Source: CAVVST01 sp963750995
GTDB lineage: Bacteria > Acidobacteriota > Vicinamibacteria > Vicinamibacterales > UBA2999
DNA: 64,000 nt
Assembly (NCBI GenBank): GCA_963750995.1
Contig: CAVVST010000004.1
Location: 496,001 to 560,000 of the forward strand
Reading direction: 5' to 3'
The stretch's first letter is position 1; each line of letters begins with the position of its first letter. The notes below the pieces were generated by a model. The model did not search any database, was not told the DNA's origin, and worked only from the letters and a program-made list of their open reading frames with translations. The translations under genes were made by a program, and so were the position numbers. Below are positions 1-7,512 of this stretch, one piece after another.

Positions 1-2
1 GG

Positions 3-752
3 CGCTACCGCCGGCTCAATCCCGGCGAGCAGTGGATCTGGGGCCGCAATCTGCAGGCGGCGACCATGCTGAAGCTGCTCACGCCGGAGTATCAGAAGCG
101 GATGGTCCAGCAGAACTATCACGAGGTCATCAACAACTCACCGCAGTGGAACGCCGCCTTCTGCTATCCCGAGGGCTTCATGCGGTGGTGGGCCGAGGCA
201 TCGCTCGGCGGCCAGATCGAGGTGTTGATGACGCCGCACCAGGTGCAGTTCCTCAGCGGCATCGCCGACAACTTCGTCCGCAAGGTCCTCGTCGGCCGCA
301 AGCACGTGCAGCAGGTGCCGCAGTGGTTCGGTGAAACGATCGGCTTCTGGAACGGCAACACCCTGATCGCCTGGACGGCGAACGTCCAGGCATGGACGCT
401 GTCGCATTCGATGTTCGAGTTCAGCAGCCAGATGGAGACGATCGAGGTGTTCACGCCGAGCGCCGACGGCAAGACCATCACGGTCGATACCACTTTCTAC
501 GATCCCGAAGCGTTCACGCGGCCGCTGCACGCGGTGACGCCGTGGCAGTTCGTGATCGGACTGGACGACGCCGAGGCCCGGCATACCTTCGTCGAATGCC
601 GCGTCCAGAGCACGATCATCAACGGCCCCGATGGCCGGCCCACGCAGTTGACGTTCCTGGACGACGGCTACATTGATTACTTCGGCCGCCCATGGGCGCA
701 GAACTGGGAAAAGCATTTCGAGCAGGGCTGGGAGCGGCCCGAAGAAAAGTAA
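3..752 (+). CDS. hypothetical protein, 5' end outside window
   Basis: The frame is open from the first bases of the window to the TAA at 750-752, so the N-terminus is missing; the first internal ATG is at 66. About 249 residues are visible. They are rich in aromatic residues (FCYPEGFMRWW, FGETIGFWNGNT, YFGRPWAQNWEKHFEQGW) and contain no transmembrane segment or catalytic motif that I recognise. It lies 22 bases upstream of a DUF6152-type secreted protein on the same strand, so the two probably share a transcript. I recognise the general type from acidobacterial genomes but cannot name a function. Confidence 0.7.
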   Translation, partial: RYRRLNPGEQWIWGRNLQAATMLKLLTPEYQKRMVQQNYHEVINNSPQWNAAFCYPEGFMRWWAEASLGGQIEVLMTPHQVQFLSGIADNFVRKVLVGRKHVQQVPQWFGETIGFWNGNTLIAWTANVQAWTLSHSMFEFSSQMETIEVFTPSADGKTITVDTTFYDPEAFTRPLHAVTPWQFVIGLDDAEARHTFVECRVQSTIINGPDGRPTQLTFLDDGYIDYFGRPWAQNWEKHFEQGWERPEEK

Positions 753-774
753 CCCATCAACGAAGGAGGAAGCC

Positions 775-1221
775 GTGAAGAAGTTCGTTGCAGCCGCCGC
801 GGGCGCCCTGCTCCTGGCGGTGGTGGCGCCGGCGCTCGCGCATCACTCGTTCGCCATGTACGACCAGACGACGAACAAGACGATGACGGGGAAGCTGGTG
901 CGGTACATCCCCGGCGCCAATCACGCGCAGCTGATCTTCGACGTGCTCGGCCCCGACGGCAAACCGTTGATGCAGAACGGCAAGGTCCTGCAGTGGGGCG
1001 TGGAGGGTCCGTCGGCCGCGTCGCTGGCGCGACAGGGAGTGGCGCCCAAGACGTTTCCGGAAGGCACCATTTTCACCGTCAGGCTCTACCCGTTGCGTGA
1101 CGGCCGCCCCTTCGGGGCGCTGGCCGGCTTGCTGATCTCCTGCGGCAGTGCCATGCCCGCCGGCGGCTGCACCAAGGAGACCGGGAAGGTGCTGCTCGAG
1201 AACGCAAACAACGACGCGTAG
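775..1221 (+). CDS. DUF6152 family secreted protein
   Basis: A 148-residue protein starting at GTG 775, preceded by AAGGAGGAAG, which favours this start over the longer open frame. Residues 1-22 form a classical signal peptide (KK, then an Ala/Leu/Val core ending ALA), so it should be exported. The mature part begins HHSFAMYD, the hallmark of DUF6152 proteins, followed by a compact domain with GKLVRYIPGANHAQLIFDV and VEGPSAASLARQG. Two cysteines near the C-terminus (SCGSAMPAGGC) could pair in the periplasm. The biochemical role of the family is unknown. It follows the partial gene at the window edge and is probably co-transcribed with it. Confidence 0.8.
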   Translation: MKKFVAAAAGALLLAVVAPALAHHSFAMYDQTTNKTMTGKLVRYIPGANHAQLIFDVLGPDGKPLMQNGKVLQWGVEGPSAASLARQGVAPKTFPEGTIFTVRLYPLRDGRPFGALAGLLISCGSAMPAGGCTKETGKVLLENANNDA

Positions 1222-1289
1222 GGCGGGTTCCGCGCCCTTCGACTGGCTCAGGGCGTCCCGAGCTTGTCGAGGGACGAGCGGACCCGCCG
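1222..1289. repeat. palindromic intergenic repeat, copy 1
   Basis: The gap between two convergent genes holds an imperfect palindrome. Outer arms GGCGGGTTCCGC (1222-1233) and GCGGACCCGCC (1279-1289) flank a core starting GCCCTTCGACT, then GCTCAGGGC, CCGAGC and GTCGAGGG. The same core occurs inverted at 22890-22939. Its position between converging genes would suit a bidirectional terminator or a dispersed REP-like element. Confidence 0.75.
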
Positions 1290-1293
1290 ATTC

Positions 1294-1677
1294 TCACGCC
1301 CGCTCGCGGGCGTGCTCGCCAATCGACGCGAGGACGGTCTCGGGATGCACCGGTTTCGCCAGGAACGGATATCCCCCGATCGTCATCGTCGCCCCGCCGG
1401 TTTCACGGCGCGAGACCAACGCCGTCAGGAAGACGATCGGCGTCCCTTTCAGTGCCGGGTCGGACTGGATTTCGGCCGCCAGCGCGCCGCCGTCGGCATC
1501 CGGCATGACGATGTCGAGGAAGATCAAATCTGGCTTGAATGACCGCGCCGCCGCCAGCGCGCGGCTGCCTTTGTTCTCGACGCACACCTCGCAGTCGCCG
1601 TTTTCCGTGAGGTACATCGCCAGGGCGCGCGTGATGCTCGCCTCGTCGTCCACGAGCAGGATTCGACGCTTCCTCAT
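1294..1677 (-). CDS. single-domain response regulator
   Basis: A 127-residue CheY-like receiver with no output domain. The acidic pair is D10-D11 (LLVDDE), the phospho-acceptor is D55 (FLDIVMPD), the switch threonine is T85 (VFLTAL) and the conserved lysine is K108 (FLAKPV). The insert after the switch threonine (SRRETGGATMTIGG) is longer than usual, a feature of receivers associated with sensor kinases of this type. Its ATG overlaps the stop of the upstream histidine kinase by 4 bases (ATGA), so it is translationally coupled to its probable partner kinase. With no DNA-binding domain, it probably acts by protein contact or in a phosphorelay. Confidence 0.9.
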   Translation of the reverse strand: MRKRRILLVDDEASITRALAMYLTENGDCEVCVENKGSRALAAARSFKPDLIFLDIVMPDADGGALAAEIQSDPALKGTPIVFLTALVSRRETGGATMTIGGYPFLAKPVHPETVLASIGEHARERA

Positions 1678-2846
1678 GATGGTGTTTCCTCTCTATCAAC
1701 TTTCAACGTAACGGTGACGCGGGCGCCGCCTGTATCCCGGTTGCCGACGTCGATGGTGCCGCCGTGCATCTCGACGATCTGCTGCGAGACCGAGAGCCCC
1801 AGGCCCGTCCCGCGGCCGGTCGGCTTGGTGGAAAAGAAGGGGTCGAAGATCTTCTCGAGGTACTCCTCCGGGATGCCAGGGCCCGAATCCTCGATCCGCA
1901 CGACCACCACGCGTTCGCCGCGCACAAACCGATCGGTCTTGCGATAACCGACCAGCGCGTCGCGCGACATCTTCTCGAGCGACGTGGTAATCCGGATTTC
2001 GCCGTCGCGCTCGATCGCGTGTATCGCGTTGGTGACGAGATTCACGAACACCTGCTGCATCTTGAACTCGTCGAGCTGCAGCCTGGGCAGGCCCTGCTCC
2101 AGGTTCGAGACCAGCGTGATGTGCGCGTTTTCGAGATCGTGCTTGACGAGCATCGCCGACCGCTCGATCGTGTCGTTGAGGTCCGCCGACCCGAGGTCGA
2201 GGTCGCGGTCTCGCGAGTAGTTCAGCAGGCCGCCGATGATCCGGTCGGCGCGTTCGACGGCGTCTTCCATGTCCTGCAGCAGCACGCGGGTCTGTTCGTC
2301 GTGCGCGGGGAGGCGCTTGGCGAGCACCTTGATCCCCGTCAGGATCATCATCAACGGGTTCTTGACCTCGTGCGCGACGCCCGCCGCCATGCGGCCGACG
2401 GAATCGAGTTTCTCGGACTGGATCAGCTGCAGCTGCGTCGCTCGCAGCTCCGCCTGGTAGCGGCGCACCTCGCCGAACCAGCCGGCACCGAGCGCAATCG
2501 AGATATACGGCGCGACCACGAAGAGGATCAGGAAGGGCCCGCGCAGCGAGACGCCCAGCAGGAGCGGAGACAGGTGCATGACGATGAGCGCCACCAGGCC
2601 GACCCCGAGCAGCACGGTGACGACCCGCCAACCCCGGTAATGCGCCAGCATCAGCGCCGGGATCAGGGCGAGGCCGCCCGCCAGGATCTCCTGGTCGATC
2701 AGCGCCTCGGGCCAGAGGACCGAGGAGGCGACCGCCGCCGCCATGGCGACAAAGGAGAGCGTGAGCGCCCTGACTGGGACAGATTGTGTCGCGAAGACGC
2801 TTGCCGCGGTCGACCCGCTGAGGGGACGAAGTCCGACGAGAGCCAC
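1674..2846 (-). CDS. membrane sensor histidine kinase
   Basis: A 390-residue two-component kinase with a GTG start at 2846. About four hydrophobic segments occupy residues 25-120, followed by a short coiled linker (EVRRYQAELRATQLQLIQ). The HisKA box is GRMAAGVAHEVKNPL with the phospho-acceptor H159. The HATPase domain shows an N-box (LVTNAIHAIERDG), a G1 box (EDSGPGIPEEY) and a G2 box (GRGTGLGLS). No periplasmic sensor domain is visible, so the membrane region itself is probably the input. It is coupled to the downstream receiver gene (4-base overlap) and lies 40 bases after the MFS gene on the same strand, which suggests an operon MFS-kinase-receiver. Confidence 0.92.
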   Translation of the reverse strand: MALVGLRPLSGSTAASVFATQSVPVRALTLSFVAMAAAVASSVLWPEALIDQEILAGGLALIPALMLAHYRGWRVVTVLLGVGLVALIVMHLSPLLLGVSLRGPFLILFVVAPYISIALGAGWFGEVRRYQAELRATQLQLIQSEKLDSVGRMAAGVAHEVKNPLMMILTGIKVLAKRLPAHDEQTRVLLQDMEDAVERADRIIGGLLNYSRDRDLDLGSADLNDTIERSAMLVKHDLENAHITLVSNLEQGLPRLQLDEFKMQQVFVNLVTNAIHAIERDGEIRITTSLEKMSRDALVGYRKTDRFVRGERVVVVRIEDSGPGIPEEYLEKIFDPFFSTKPTGRGTGLGLSVSQQIVEMHGGTIDVGNRDTGGARVTVTLKVDREETPS

Positions 2847-2886
2847 GTCGGATAGTTTCGGCTTGAAAGCCGTGTAAGTGCAGGGG

Positions 2887-4224
2887 TTACGGCACTTCTA
2901 ACCGGGGTGCTTCAGCGCCTGTCTCGTTCAGATCGCGGTCCCTGGTTTCGCGCGTCATCACCAGCCCCGCGAGCGACAACAGCGCTGCGGCGGTGAGGTA
3001 ATAGCCGACGTAGCGTAGCCCGTAGCTATTGGCCAGCCATGTGGCGATGTACGGGGCGAGCGACGCGCCAAAGATACCGGCCAGGTTGAACGTTAGCGAG
3101 CTGCCCGTGTACCGGACCGCCGTCGGAAAGAGTTCCGAGAGCACCGTGCCGAGCGGCCCGTAGGTCAGGCCCATGAGGCCGAGCCCGATGGCGAGCGTCG
3201 CCACGGCGCCGGGTGTTCCGGCGACGAAGATCGGCGCCATGACCAGGCCGTACACCGCGATCGCGACGGTGACCGCCATGAGCACGCGCCGGCGTCCGCG
3301 CTCCGCGAGCGCCGCGGAGATCGGGATCGTCGCCGCGAAGCAGCCGACGCCAACGAGCTGAATGCGCAGGAACGCTTCGCGCGTGAAGCCCAGGGCGGTC
3401 GTGCCCCATGCCAGCGTAAAGACCGTCATCAGGTAGAAGATGACGAAAGTCGCGAGGGACATGAGTGTGCCGGCGACGAGCGTTCCCGCGTAATCGCGCA
3501 GGACGACGACGATCGGCACGTTGACCCGCTCGCGCCGGGAGACTGACGCGAGAAAAACCGGGGTTTCGCTGATCGCAAGCCGCACATACAGTCCGATGAA
3601 CACGAGCACCGCGCTCGCAAGAAAAGGAATTCGCCAGCCGAACGCGGCAAACGCCTCGTCATCCAGCACTCCCGACAACCCGAGGAACACCGTCGTCGAG
3701 AGAAAGAAACCAAGCGGCGCGCCGAGCTGCGGGAACATTCCGTACCACGCCCGCTTGCCCGGCGGCGCATTCTCGATTGCCAGCAGCACCGCGCCGCCCC
3801 ACTCGCCGCCGAGCCCGAGGCCCTGTCCGAAGCGGCAGAGCGCAAGCAGCAGGGGCGCGGCCAGTCCGATCGACGCGTAGGTCGGCAGCAGTCCAATCGC
3901 GACCGTCGACACCCCCATGGTCATGAGTGCCGCGATCAGCGTCGTCTTGCGCCCGACCCGGTCGCCGAAATGGCCGAAGAATGCGGAACCGATGGGACGG
4001 GCGAGGAAGGCAATTCCGAAGGTGGCCAGGGAGGCGAGCGTGGCAGTGGCGGGATCCGACGCCGGGAAGAACAGCGCCGGGAACACGAGCACCGCAGCTG
4101 TGCCGTAGATGTAAAAGTCGAAGAATTCGATGGTTGTGCCCACGAGGCTGGCAAAAAGCACCTGGCGGGGCGAGTTCGCCGGTCGCGCGGACATGCCAAG
4201 AGAATAGGCCAGGAGACTGGACAT
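2887..4224 (-). CDS. MFS transporter, metabolite:H+ symporter type
   Basis: A 445-residue polytopic protein with the features of the MHS branch of the major facilitator superfamily (ShiA/ProP-like): VGTTIEFFDFYIYGTAAVLVFP in the first helix region, the loop motif FGHFGDRVGRKTTL, and EWGGAVLLAIENAP in the centre. About 12 transmembrane helices are expected. Substrates of the family include shikimate, citrate, betaine and dicarboxylates; the sequence alone does not say which. The start is uncertain: ATG 4224 gives the full frame, while ATG 4194 starts closer to the usual family N-terminus, and neither has a strong ribosome site. A histidine kinase gene follows 40 bases downstream. Confidence 0.88.
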   Translation of the reverse strand: MSSLLAYSLGMSARPANSPRQVLFASLVGTTIEFFDFYIYGTAAVLVFPALFFPASDPATATLASLATFGIAFLARPIGSAFFGHFGDRVGRKTTLIAALMTMGVSTVAIGLLPTYASIGLAAPLLLALCRFGQGLGLGGEWGGAVLLAIENAPPGKRAWYGMFPQLGAPLGFFLSTTVFLGLSGVLDDEAFAAFGWRIPFLASAVLVFIGLYVRLAISETPVFLASVSRRERVNVPIVVVLRDYAGTLVAGTLMSLATFVIFYLMTVFTLAWGTTALGFTREAFLRIQLVGVGCFAATIPISAALAERGRRRVLMAVTVAIAVYGLVMAPIFVAGTPGAVATLAIGLGLMGLTYGPLGTVLSELFPTAVRYTGSSLTFNLAGIFGASLAPYIATWLANSYGLRYVGYYLTAAALLSLAGLVMTRETRDRDLNETGAEAPRLEVP

Positions 4225-4255
4225 CGCCCGCGGACTTCAGGTACCTTTTAGGGCC

Positions 4256-4741
4256 ATGAAAAGTCTCTACACACGGATGTCGGGCATCGCCCTGGCGGTC
4301 GTCCTGGCCGTGCTGAGTGTCTCGCCCACCTCCGGGCAGCAGGCGCCGGCGGCCGGTCAACAACTGATCCTGTCTGGAGACCTGGTGTATTTCTTCGGCC
4401 AGGGCCGGCCGAATAACTGCTTCATGTCCAACAGGTACAAGCGAGGCGAGCCGGTCGGATTCCGGATGACCGCGATCAACCCGGCGACCGGCAAGCGCGA
4501 CCGTGCGACCAAGGTCGTCGTGCACCTCACCTACGGCGGCAAGACGGTCGACGTCCCGATGCGCGACCGGCAGACCGACCAGCAGCCTGAGCGCGAGTTC
4601 TTCGTGGCCAAATGGACCGTTCCAGAGGATGCACCCCTCGGCGTCGTCCGCTACACCGTGACGGCAACCGACCCGCAGGGCCGGACCGGCGAATGGAAGC
4701 CGTTTGACGTCGCCGCGTCGCAGTTGACGATTATCGAATAG
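4256..4741 (+). CDS. secreted hypothetical protein
   Basis: A 161-residue protein with a clear signal peptide (residues 1-28, ending near PTSGQQ). The mature part contains GDLVYFFGQGRPNNCFM, YKRGEPVGFRMTAINPATG and a beta-rich segment ending in a Lys/Trp region with VRYTVTATDPQGRTGEWKPF. The layout (agent with oxidant-like name absent, single Ig-like fold, conserved Cys) resembles small exported proteins common in acidobacterial genomes, but I cannot assign a function. It is divergent from the MFS gene, with 31 bases between their starts, so the two may share a control region. A sigma factor gene follows 67 bases downstream. Confidence 0.7.
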   Translation: MKSLYTRMSGIALAVVLAVLSVSPTSGQQAPAAGQQLILSGDLVYFFGQGRPNNCFMSNRYKRGEPVGFRMTAINPATGKRDRATKVVVHLTYGGKTVDVPMRDRQTDQQPEREFFVAKWTVPEDAPLGVVRYTVTATDPQGRTGEWKPFDVAASQLTIIE

Positions 4742-4742
4742 C

Positions 4743-4769
4743 TGTCGATCCGCCCGCTCCCCGTTCGAC
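4743..4769 (+). promoter_or_regulatory. candidate ECF-type promoter of the sigma gene
   Basis: TGTCGA (4743-4748) is followed after 17 bases by CGAC (4766-4769), about 40 bases before the sigma gene start. ECF sigma factors often read their own bipartite promoters of this type. The match to the ECF42 consensus is from memory and needs checking. Confidence 0.4.
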
Positions 4770-4797
4770 TACCCAGTAGAACAGAGACGTGGACTAC

Positions 4798-4824
4798 GAT
4801 CGGTTGCCGTGACGGCAACCGATC
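4798..4824. promoter_or_regulatory. perfect 13-bp palindrome over a start codon
   Basis: Arms GATCGGTTGCCGT (4798-4810) and ACGGCAACCGATC (4812-4824) are perfect reverse complements around one central G at 4811. The GTG start codon of the sigma gene (4809-4811) sits in the centre. In RNA this would form a strong hairpin enclosing the start codon; in DNA it would be a symmetric operator. Confidence 0.7.
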
Positions 4825-6059
4825 CCGTACACGAGACGCTGAACGCGGTTTACGTCGCGGAGTCGCGGCGTGTCCTGGCGACGCTCATCCGCCTTCTCGG
4901 TGACTTCGACGCCGCGGAGGAGGCGATGCACGACGCCTTCAGGGCCGCACTGGAACAGTGGCCGCGCGACGGCGTGCCGGCGAACCCGCGCGCGTGGCTG
5001 GTTTCGGCGGGCCGGTTCAAGGCGATCGACAGTCGCCGGCGGCTGGCACGATTCGACGGACTCGACGGCGTGGACGACCGCGCGATCGCCGTGCACGACG
5101 AGGCGGCGTGGGCGGATCCTGAAACGCTGGAAGACGATCGGCTCCGCTTGATCTTCACCTGCTGCCATCCGGCGCTGTCATCGGACGCACAGGTGGCGCT
5201 GACGCTGCGGGAAGTCTGCGGCCTGACCACGGAGGAGATCGCGCAGGCCTTCGTGTTGCCCGCGCCGACGCTGGCACAACGGATCGTTCGGGCGAAAGGC
5301 AAGATTCGCGACGCGAAGATCCCGTACGAGGTGCCCGACCGGGCGCAGCTGGCGGAGCGGCTCGACTCGGTGCTGCGCGTGATCTACCTGGTGTTCAACG
5401 AAGGTTATGCCGCTTCCTCGGGCGCCTCGGTGACGCGGCACGACCTGTCGGCCGAGGCGATCCGGGTGGGCCGTCTCCTGGTCGAGCTGCTGCCCGAACC
5501 CGAAGCGAGAGGACTGCTTGCCCTGATGCTGCTCCATGATTCGCGTCGCGAGGCCCGGATGAATGCGTCCGGGGACCTGGTCCTGCTCCACGATCAGGAT
5601 CGTTCGAAGTGGAATCGTGCGCAGATCGCGGAAGGCACCCGCCTCGCGGAGCAGGCGCTGGCGTCGGGGCCGGCGGGTCCGTACGCCATCCAGGCCGCGA
5701 TCGCCGCCGTACACGCCGAAGCGGCCAGCGCCGCGGCGACCGAATGGGATGAGATCGTCGGCCTGTACGACGTGCTGATGCGGACCAGCGCCTCGCCGGT
5801 CGTGGAACTGAACCGCGCGGTCGCGGTGGCCATGCGCGACGGTCCGGCGGCGGGGCTCGCGCTCGTGGACACGATCCTGCTGCGCGGCGACCTCGTCGAC
5901 TACCGGCTCGCGCATGCGGCACGCGCCGATCTGTGCCGACGGCTCGGGCGTGACGCCGACGCGCGCGTGTCGTACCAACGCGCTCTTGCGCTCACGAAAC
6001 AGGAACCCGAGCGCCGCTTCCTCGAGCGGCGGCTTGCGGAGCTGAGGAACCGAACATGA
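4809..6059 (+). CDS. ECF sigma factor, ECF42-like with C-terminal extension
   Basis: A 416-residue sigma-70-family protein. Residues 1-170 carry ECF region 2 (GDFDAAEEAMHDAFRAALEQW, RAWLVSAGRFKAID) and region 4 (LTLREVCGLTTEEIAQAFVLPAPTLAQRIVRAK). The remaining 240 residues are the DUF6596/TPR-like extension typical of the ECF42 group, with EGYAASSG and a conserved-looking DGPAAGLALVD. The family is not controlled by a classical anti-sigma factor; the extension has that role. Its last 4 bases (ATGA) overlap the start of a YCII/DGPF protein, the standard ECF42 partner. The GTG start fits the family N-terminus but has no clear Shine-Dalgarno site and lies inside a perfect palindrome. Confidence 0.92.
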   Translation: MTATDPVHETLNAVYVAESRRVLATLIRLLGDFDAAEEAMHDAFRAALEQWPRDGVPANPRAWLVSAGRFKAIDSRRRLARFDGLDGVDDRAIAVHDEAAWADPETLEDDRLRLIFTCCHPALSSDAQVALTLREVCGLTTEEIAQAFVLPAPTLAQRIVRAKGKIRDAKIPYEVPDRAQLAERLDSVLRVIYLVFNEGYAASSGASVTRHDLSAEAIRVGRLLVELLPEPEARGLLALMLLHDSRREARMNASGDLVLLHDQDRSKWNRAQIAEGTRLAEQALASGPAGPYAIQAAIAAVHAEAASAAATEWDEIVGLYDVLMRTSASPVVELNRAVAVAMRDGPAAGLALVDTILLRGDLVDYRLAHAARADLCRRLGRDADARVSYQRALALTKQEPERRFLERRLAELRNRT

Positions 6060-6388
6060 AGTACTTGTGCCTGGTGTACATGGAGGAACAGAAGCTGCAC
6101 GCCGTGCCCGACCGCGAATGCGTGGCCTGCGGCGACGGCCTCAGGAAAGGCGGCCAGCTGCTCGCCGCCGAAGCGCTTCAACCGATCGAGACCGCGACGA
6201 CCGTGCGCGTGCGGAACGGAAAGGTGTCGGTGACGGACGGGCCGTTCGCGGAAACGAAGGAACAGCTGGCCGGCTTTTACCTGATCGAAGCTCGGGACCT
6301 CAACGACGCGATCCAGGTGGCCGCGAGGATTCCACCGGCGCGCGAGGGAAGCGTGGAAGTGCGGCCGGTGCGCGAACTCACCCCCTAG
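6056..6388 (+). CDS. YCII/DGPF domain protein
   Basis: A 110-residue YciI-like protein of the DGPF type, beginning MKYLCLVYMEEQKL and carrying VTDGPFAETKEQLAGFYLIEARD, the defining DGPF stretch. The C-terminus (REGSVEVRPVREL) also matches the family. Such proteins are co-encoded with ECF42 sigma factors; their biochemical role is not established, although the fold is related to muconolactone isomerase-like dimers. The start overlaps the sigma gene stop by 4 bases, so the two are translationally coupled. Confidence 0.92.
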   Translation: MKYLCLVYMEEQKLHAVPDRECVACGDGLRKGGQLLAAEALQPIETATTVRVRNGKVSVTDGPFAETKEQLAGFYLIEARDLNDAIQVAARIPPAREGSVEVRPVRELTP

Positions 6389-6483
6389 GTGGCGCGCCGC
6401 TCGATGGCGGGCCGGCGGCCACTGTCCCACCGCGTTCAATGGGGATACGCGATCACCGCCCAGAATTGACATAATCGGGGGCC

Positions 6484-7512
6484 ATGATTGATGCGTTCTG
6501 CCACATCCTGCCGCCGAAGTACGAAGAGACCCGCTGGGCCCGCGCCGGTTCCAAGGACTTTGCCGCCAATAGTCCCGCTCATCTGCAATACGTACGCACC
6601 GGGAAGAAAGCGCCGAACTACGAAGGGCTGACCAACCTCGACGCCCGTTTCCGCATGATGGACGAGTTCGAGGACTACCGGCAGGTGATCTGTCTCGCCA
6701 GCCCGTCGCCCGAACACATCGCCCCCAACGCCAGCGTGGAGCTGTCCACGATCGCCAACGACGAGCTCGCGGGACTCGTTGCCAAATATCCCGATCGGTT
6801 TGCGGGCGCGGCCGGCGCCGTGCCGATGAACGAGCCCGACGCCGCCTGCCGCGAAATTGAACGCGCCTTCACGCAGTTGCGGCTGTGCGCGGTCCAGATC
6901 TTCACCAACGTGAACGGCCGTCCGCTCGACGCGCCGGAGTTCCGGCCGGTGTGGAAGACGCTCGCCGATCTCGGCGTGCCCGTCCTGCTGCATCCCGCCC
7001 GCAGCAGCAAGCACCCTGACTACACGGCGGAGCAGGAGTCGAAGTATCTCGTGTGGCAGGTGTTTGGCTGGCCGTACGAATCGACGGCGGCCGCGGCGCG
7101 GCTGGTCTTCAGCGGCATCATGCAGACGCACCCGGGACTGAAGGTCCTCGTGCACCACACCGCGGCGATGATTCCATTCCTGCACGGCCGCATGAAGTCG
7201 ATGTTCGACATGTTCGCCGAGGATTTTGCAATCCAGACGGAAGGCCGCCTGACGAAGCACCCGCTCGAGTATTTCCGTCAGTTCTACGGCGACATGGGCG
7301 CGTTCTCCGCGGGCGCCGTGAACGTCGCCCGCGATTTTCTCGGGGCAGACCACCTGCTGTTCGGCACCGATGCGCCATTCGACGCAACCGGCGGCCGATC
7401 CTCGATCCGGGAATGTATCGCGGCGGTGAAGAACTCGTCGTGCACGGAGGCCGAGAAAGCCGCCATCTTCACCAGCAACGTCGAGCGATTCTTCAACCTC
7501 GCGCGGGCCTGA
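6484..7512 (+). CDS. amidohydrolase family 2 protein (ACMSD-like)
   Basis: A 342-residue TIM-barrel metal-dependent hydrolase or decarboxylase of the aminocarboxymuconate-semialdehyde decarboxylase group. It starts IDAFCHILPPKYEE, where the usual HxH pair is reduced to a single His, and contains RFAGAAGAVPMNEPDAACREIERA, the metal ligand His in VLLHPARSSKHPDY, a second in VLVHHTAAMIP, and the catalytic Asp in LLFGTDAPFD. The substrate is unknown; relatives act on aromatic ring-cleavage products and lignin-derived acids. The stop overlaps the next start by one base (TGATG), coupling it to an MFS transporter that may import its substrate. Confidence 0.85.
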   Translation: MIDAFCHILPPKYEETRWARAGSKDFAANSPAHLQYVRTGKKAPNYEGLTNLDARFRMMDEFEDYRQVICLASPSPEHIAPNASVELSTIANDELAGLVAKYPDRFAGAAGAVPMNEPDAACREIERAFTQLRLCAVQIFTNVNGRPLDAPEFRPVWKTLADLGVPVLLHPARSSKHPDYTAEQESKYLVWQVFGWPYESTAAAARLVFSGIMQTHPGLKVLVHHTAAMIPFLHGRMKSMFDMFAEDFAIQTEGRLTKHPLEYFRQFYGDMGAFSAGAVNVARDFLGADHLLFGTDAPFDATGGRSSIRECIAAVKNSSCTEAEKAAIFTSNVERFFNLARA

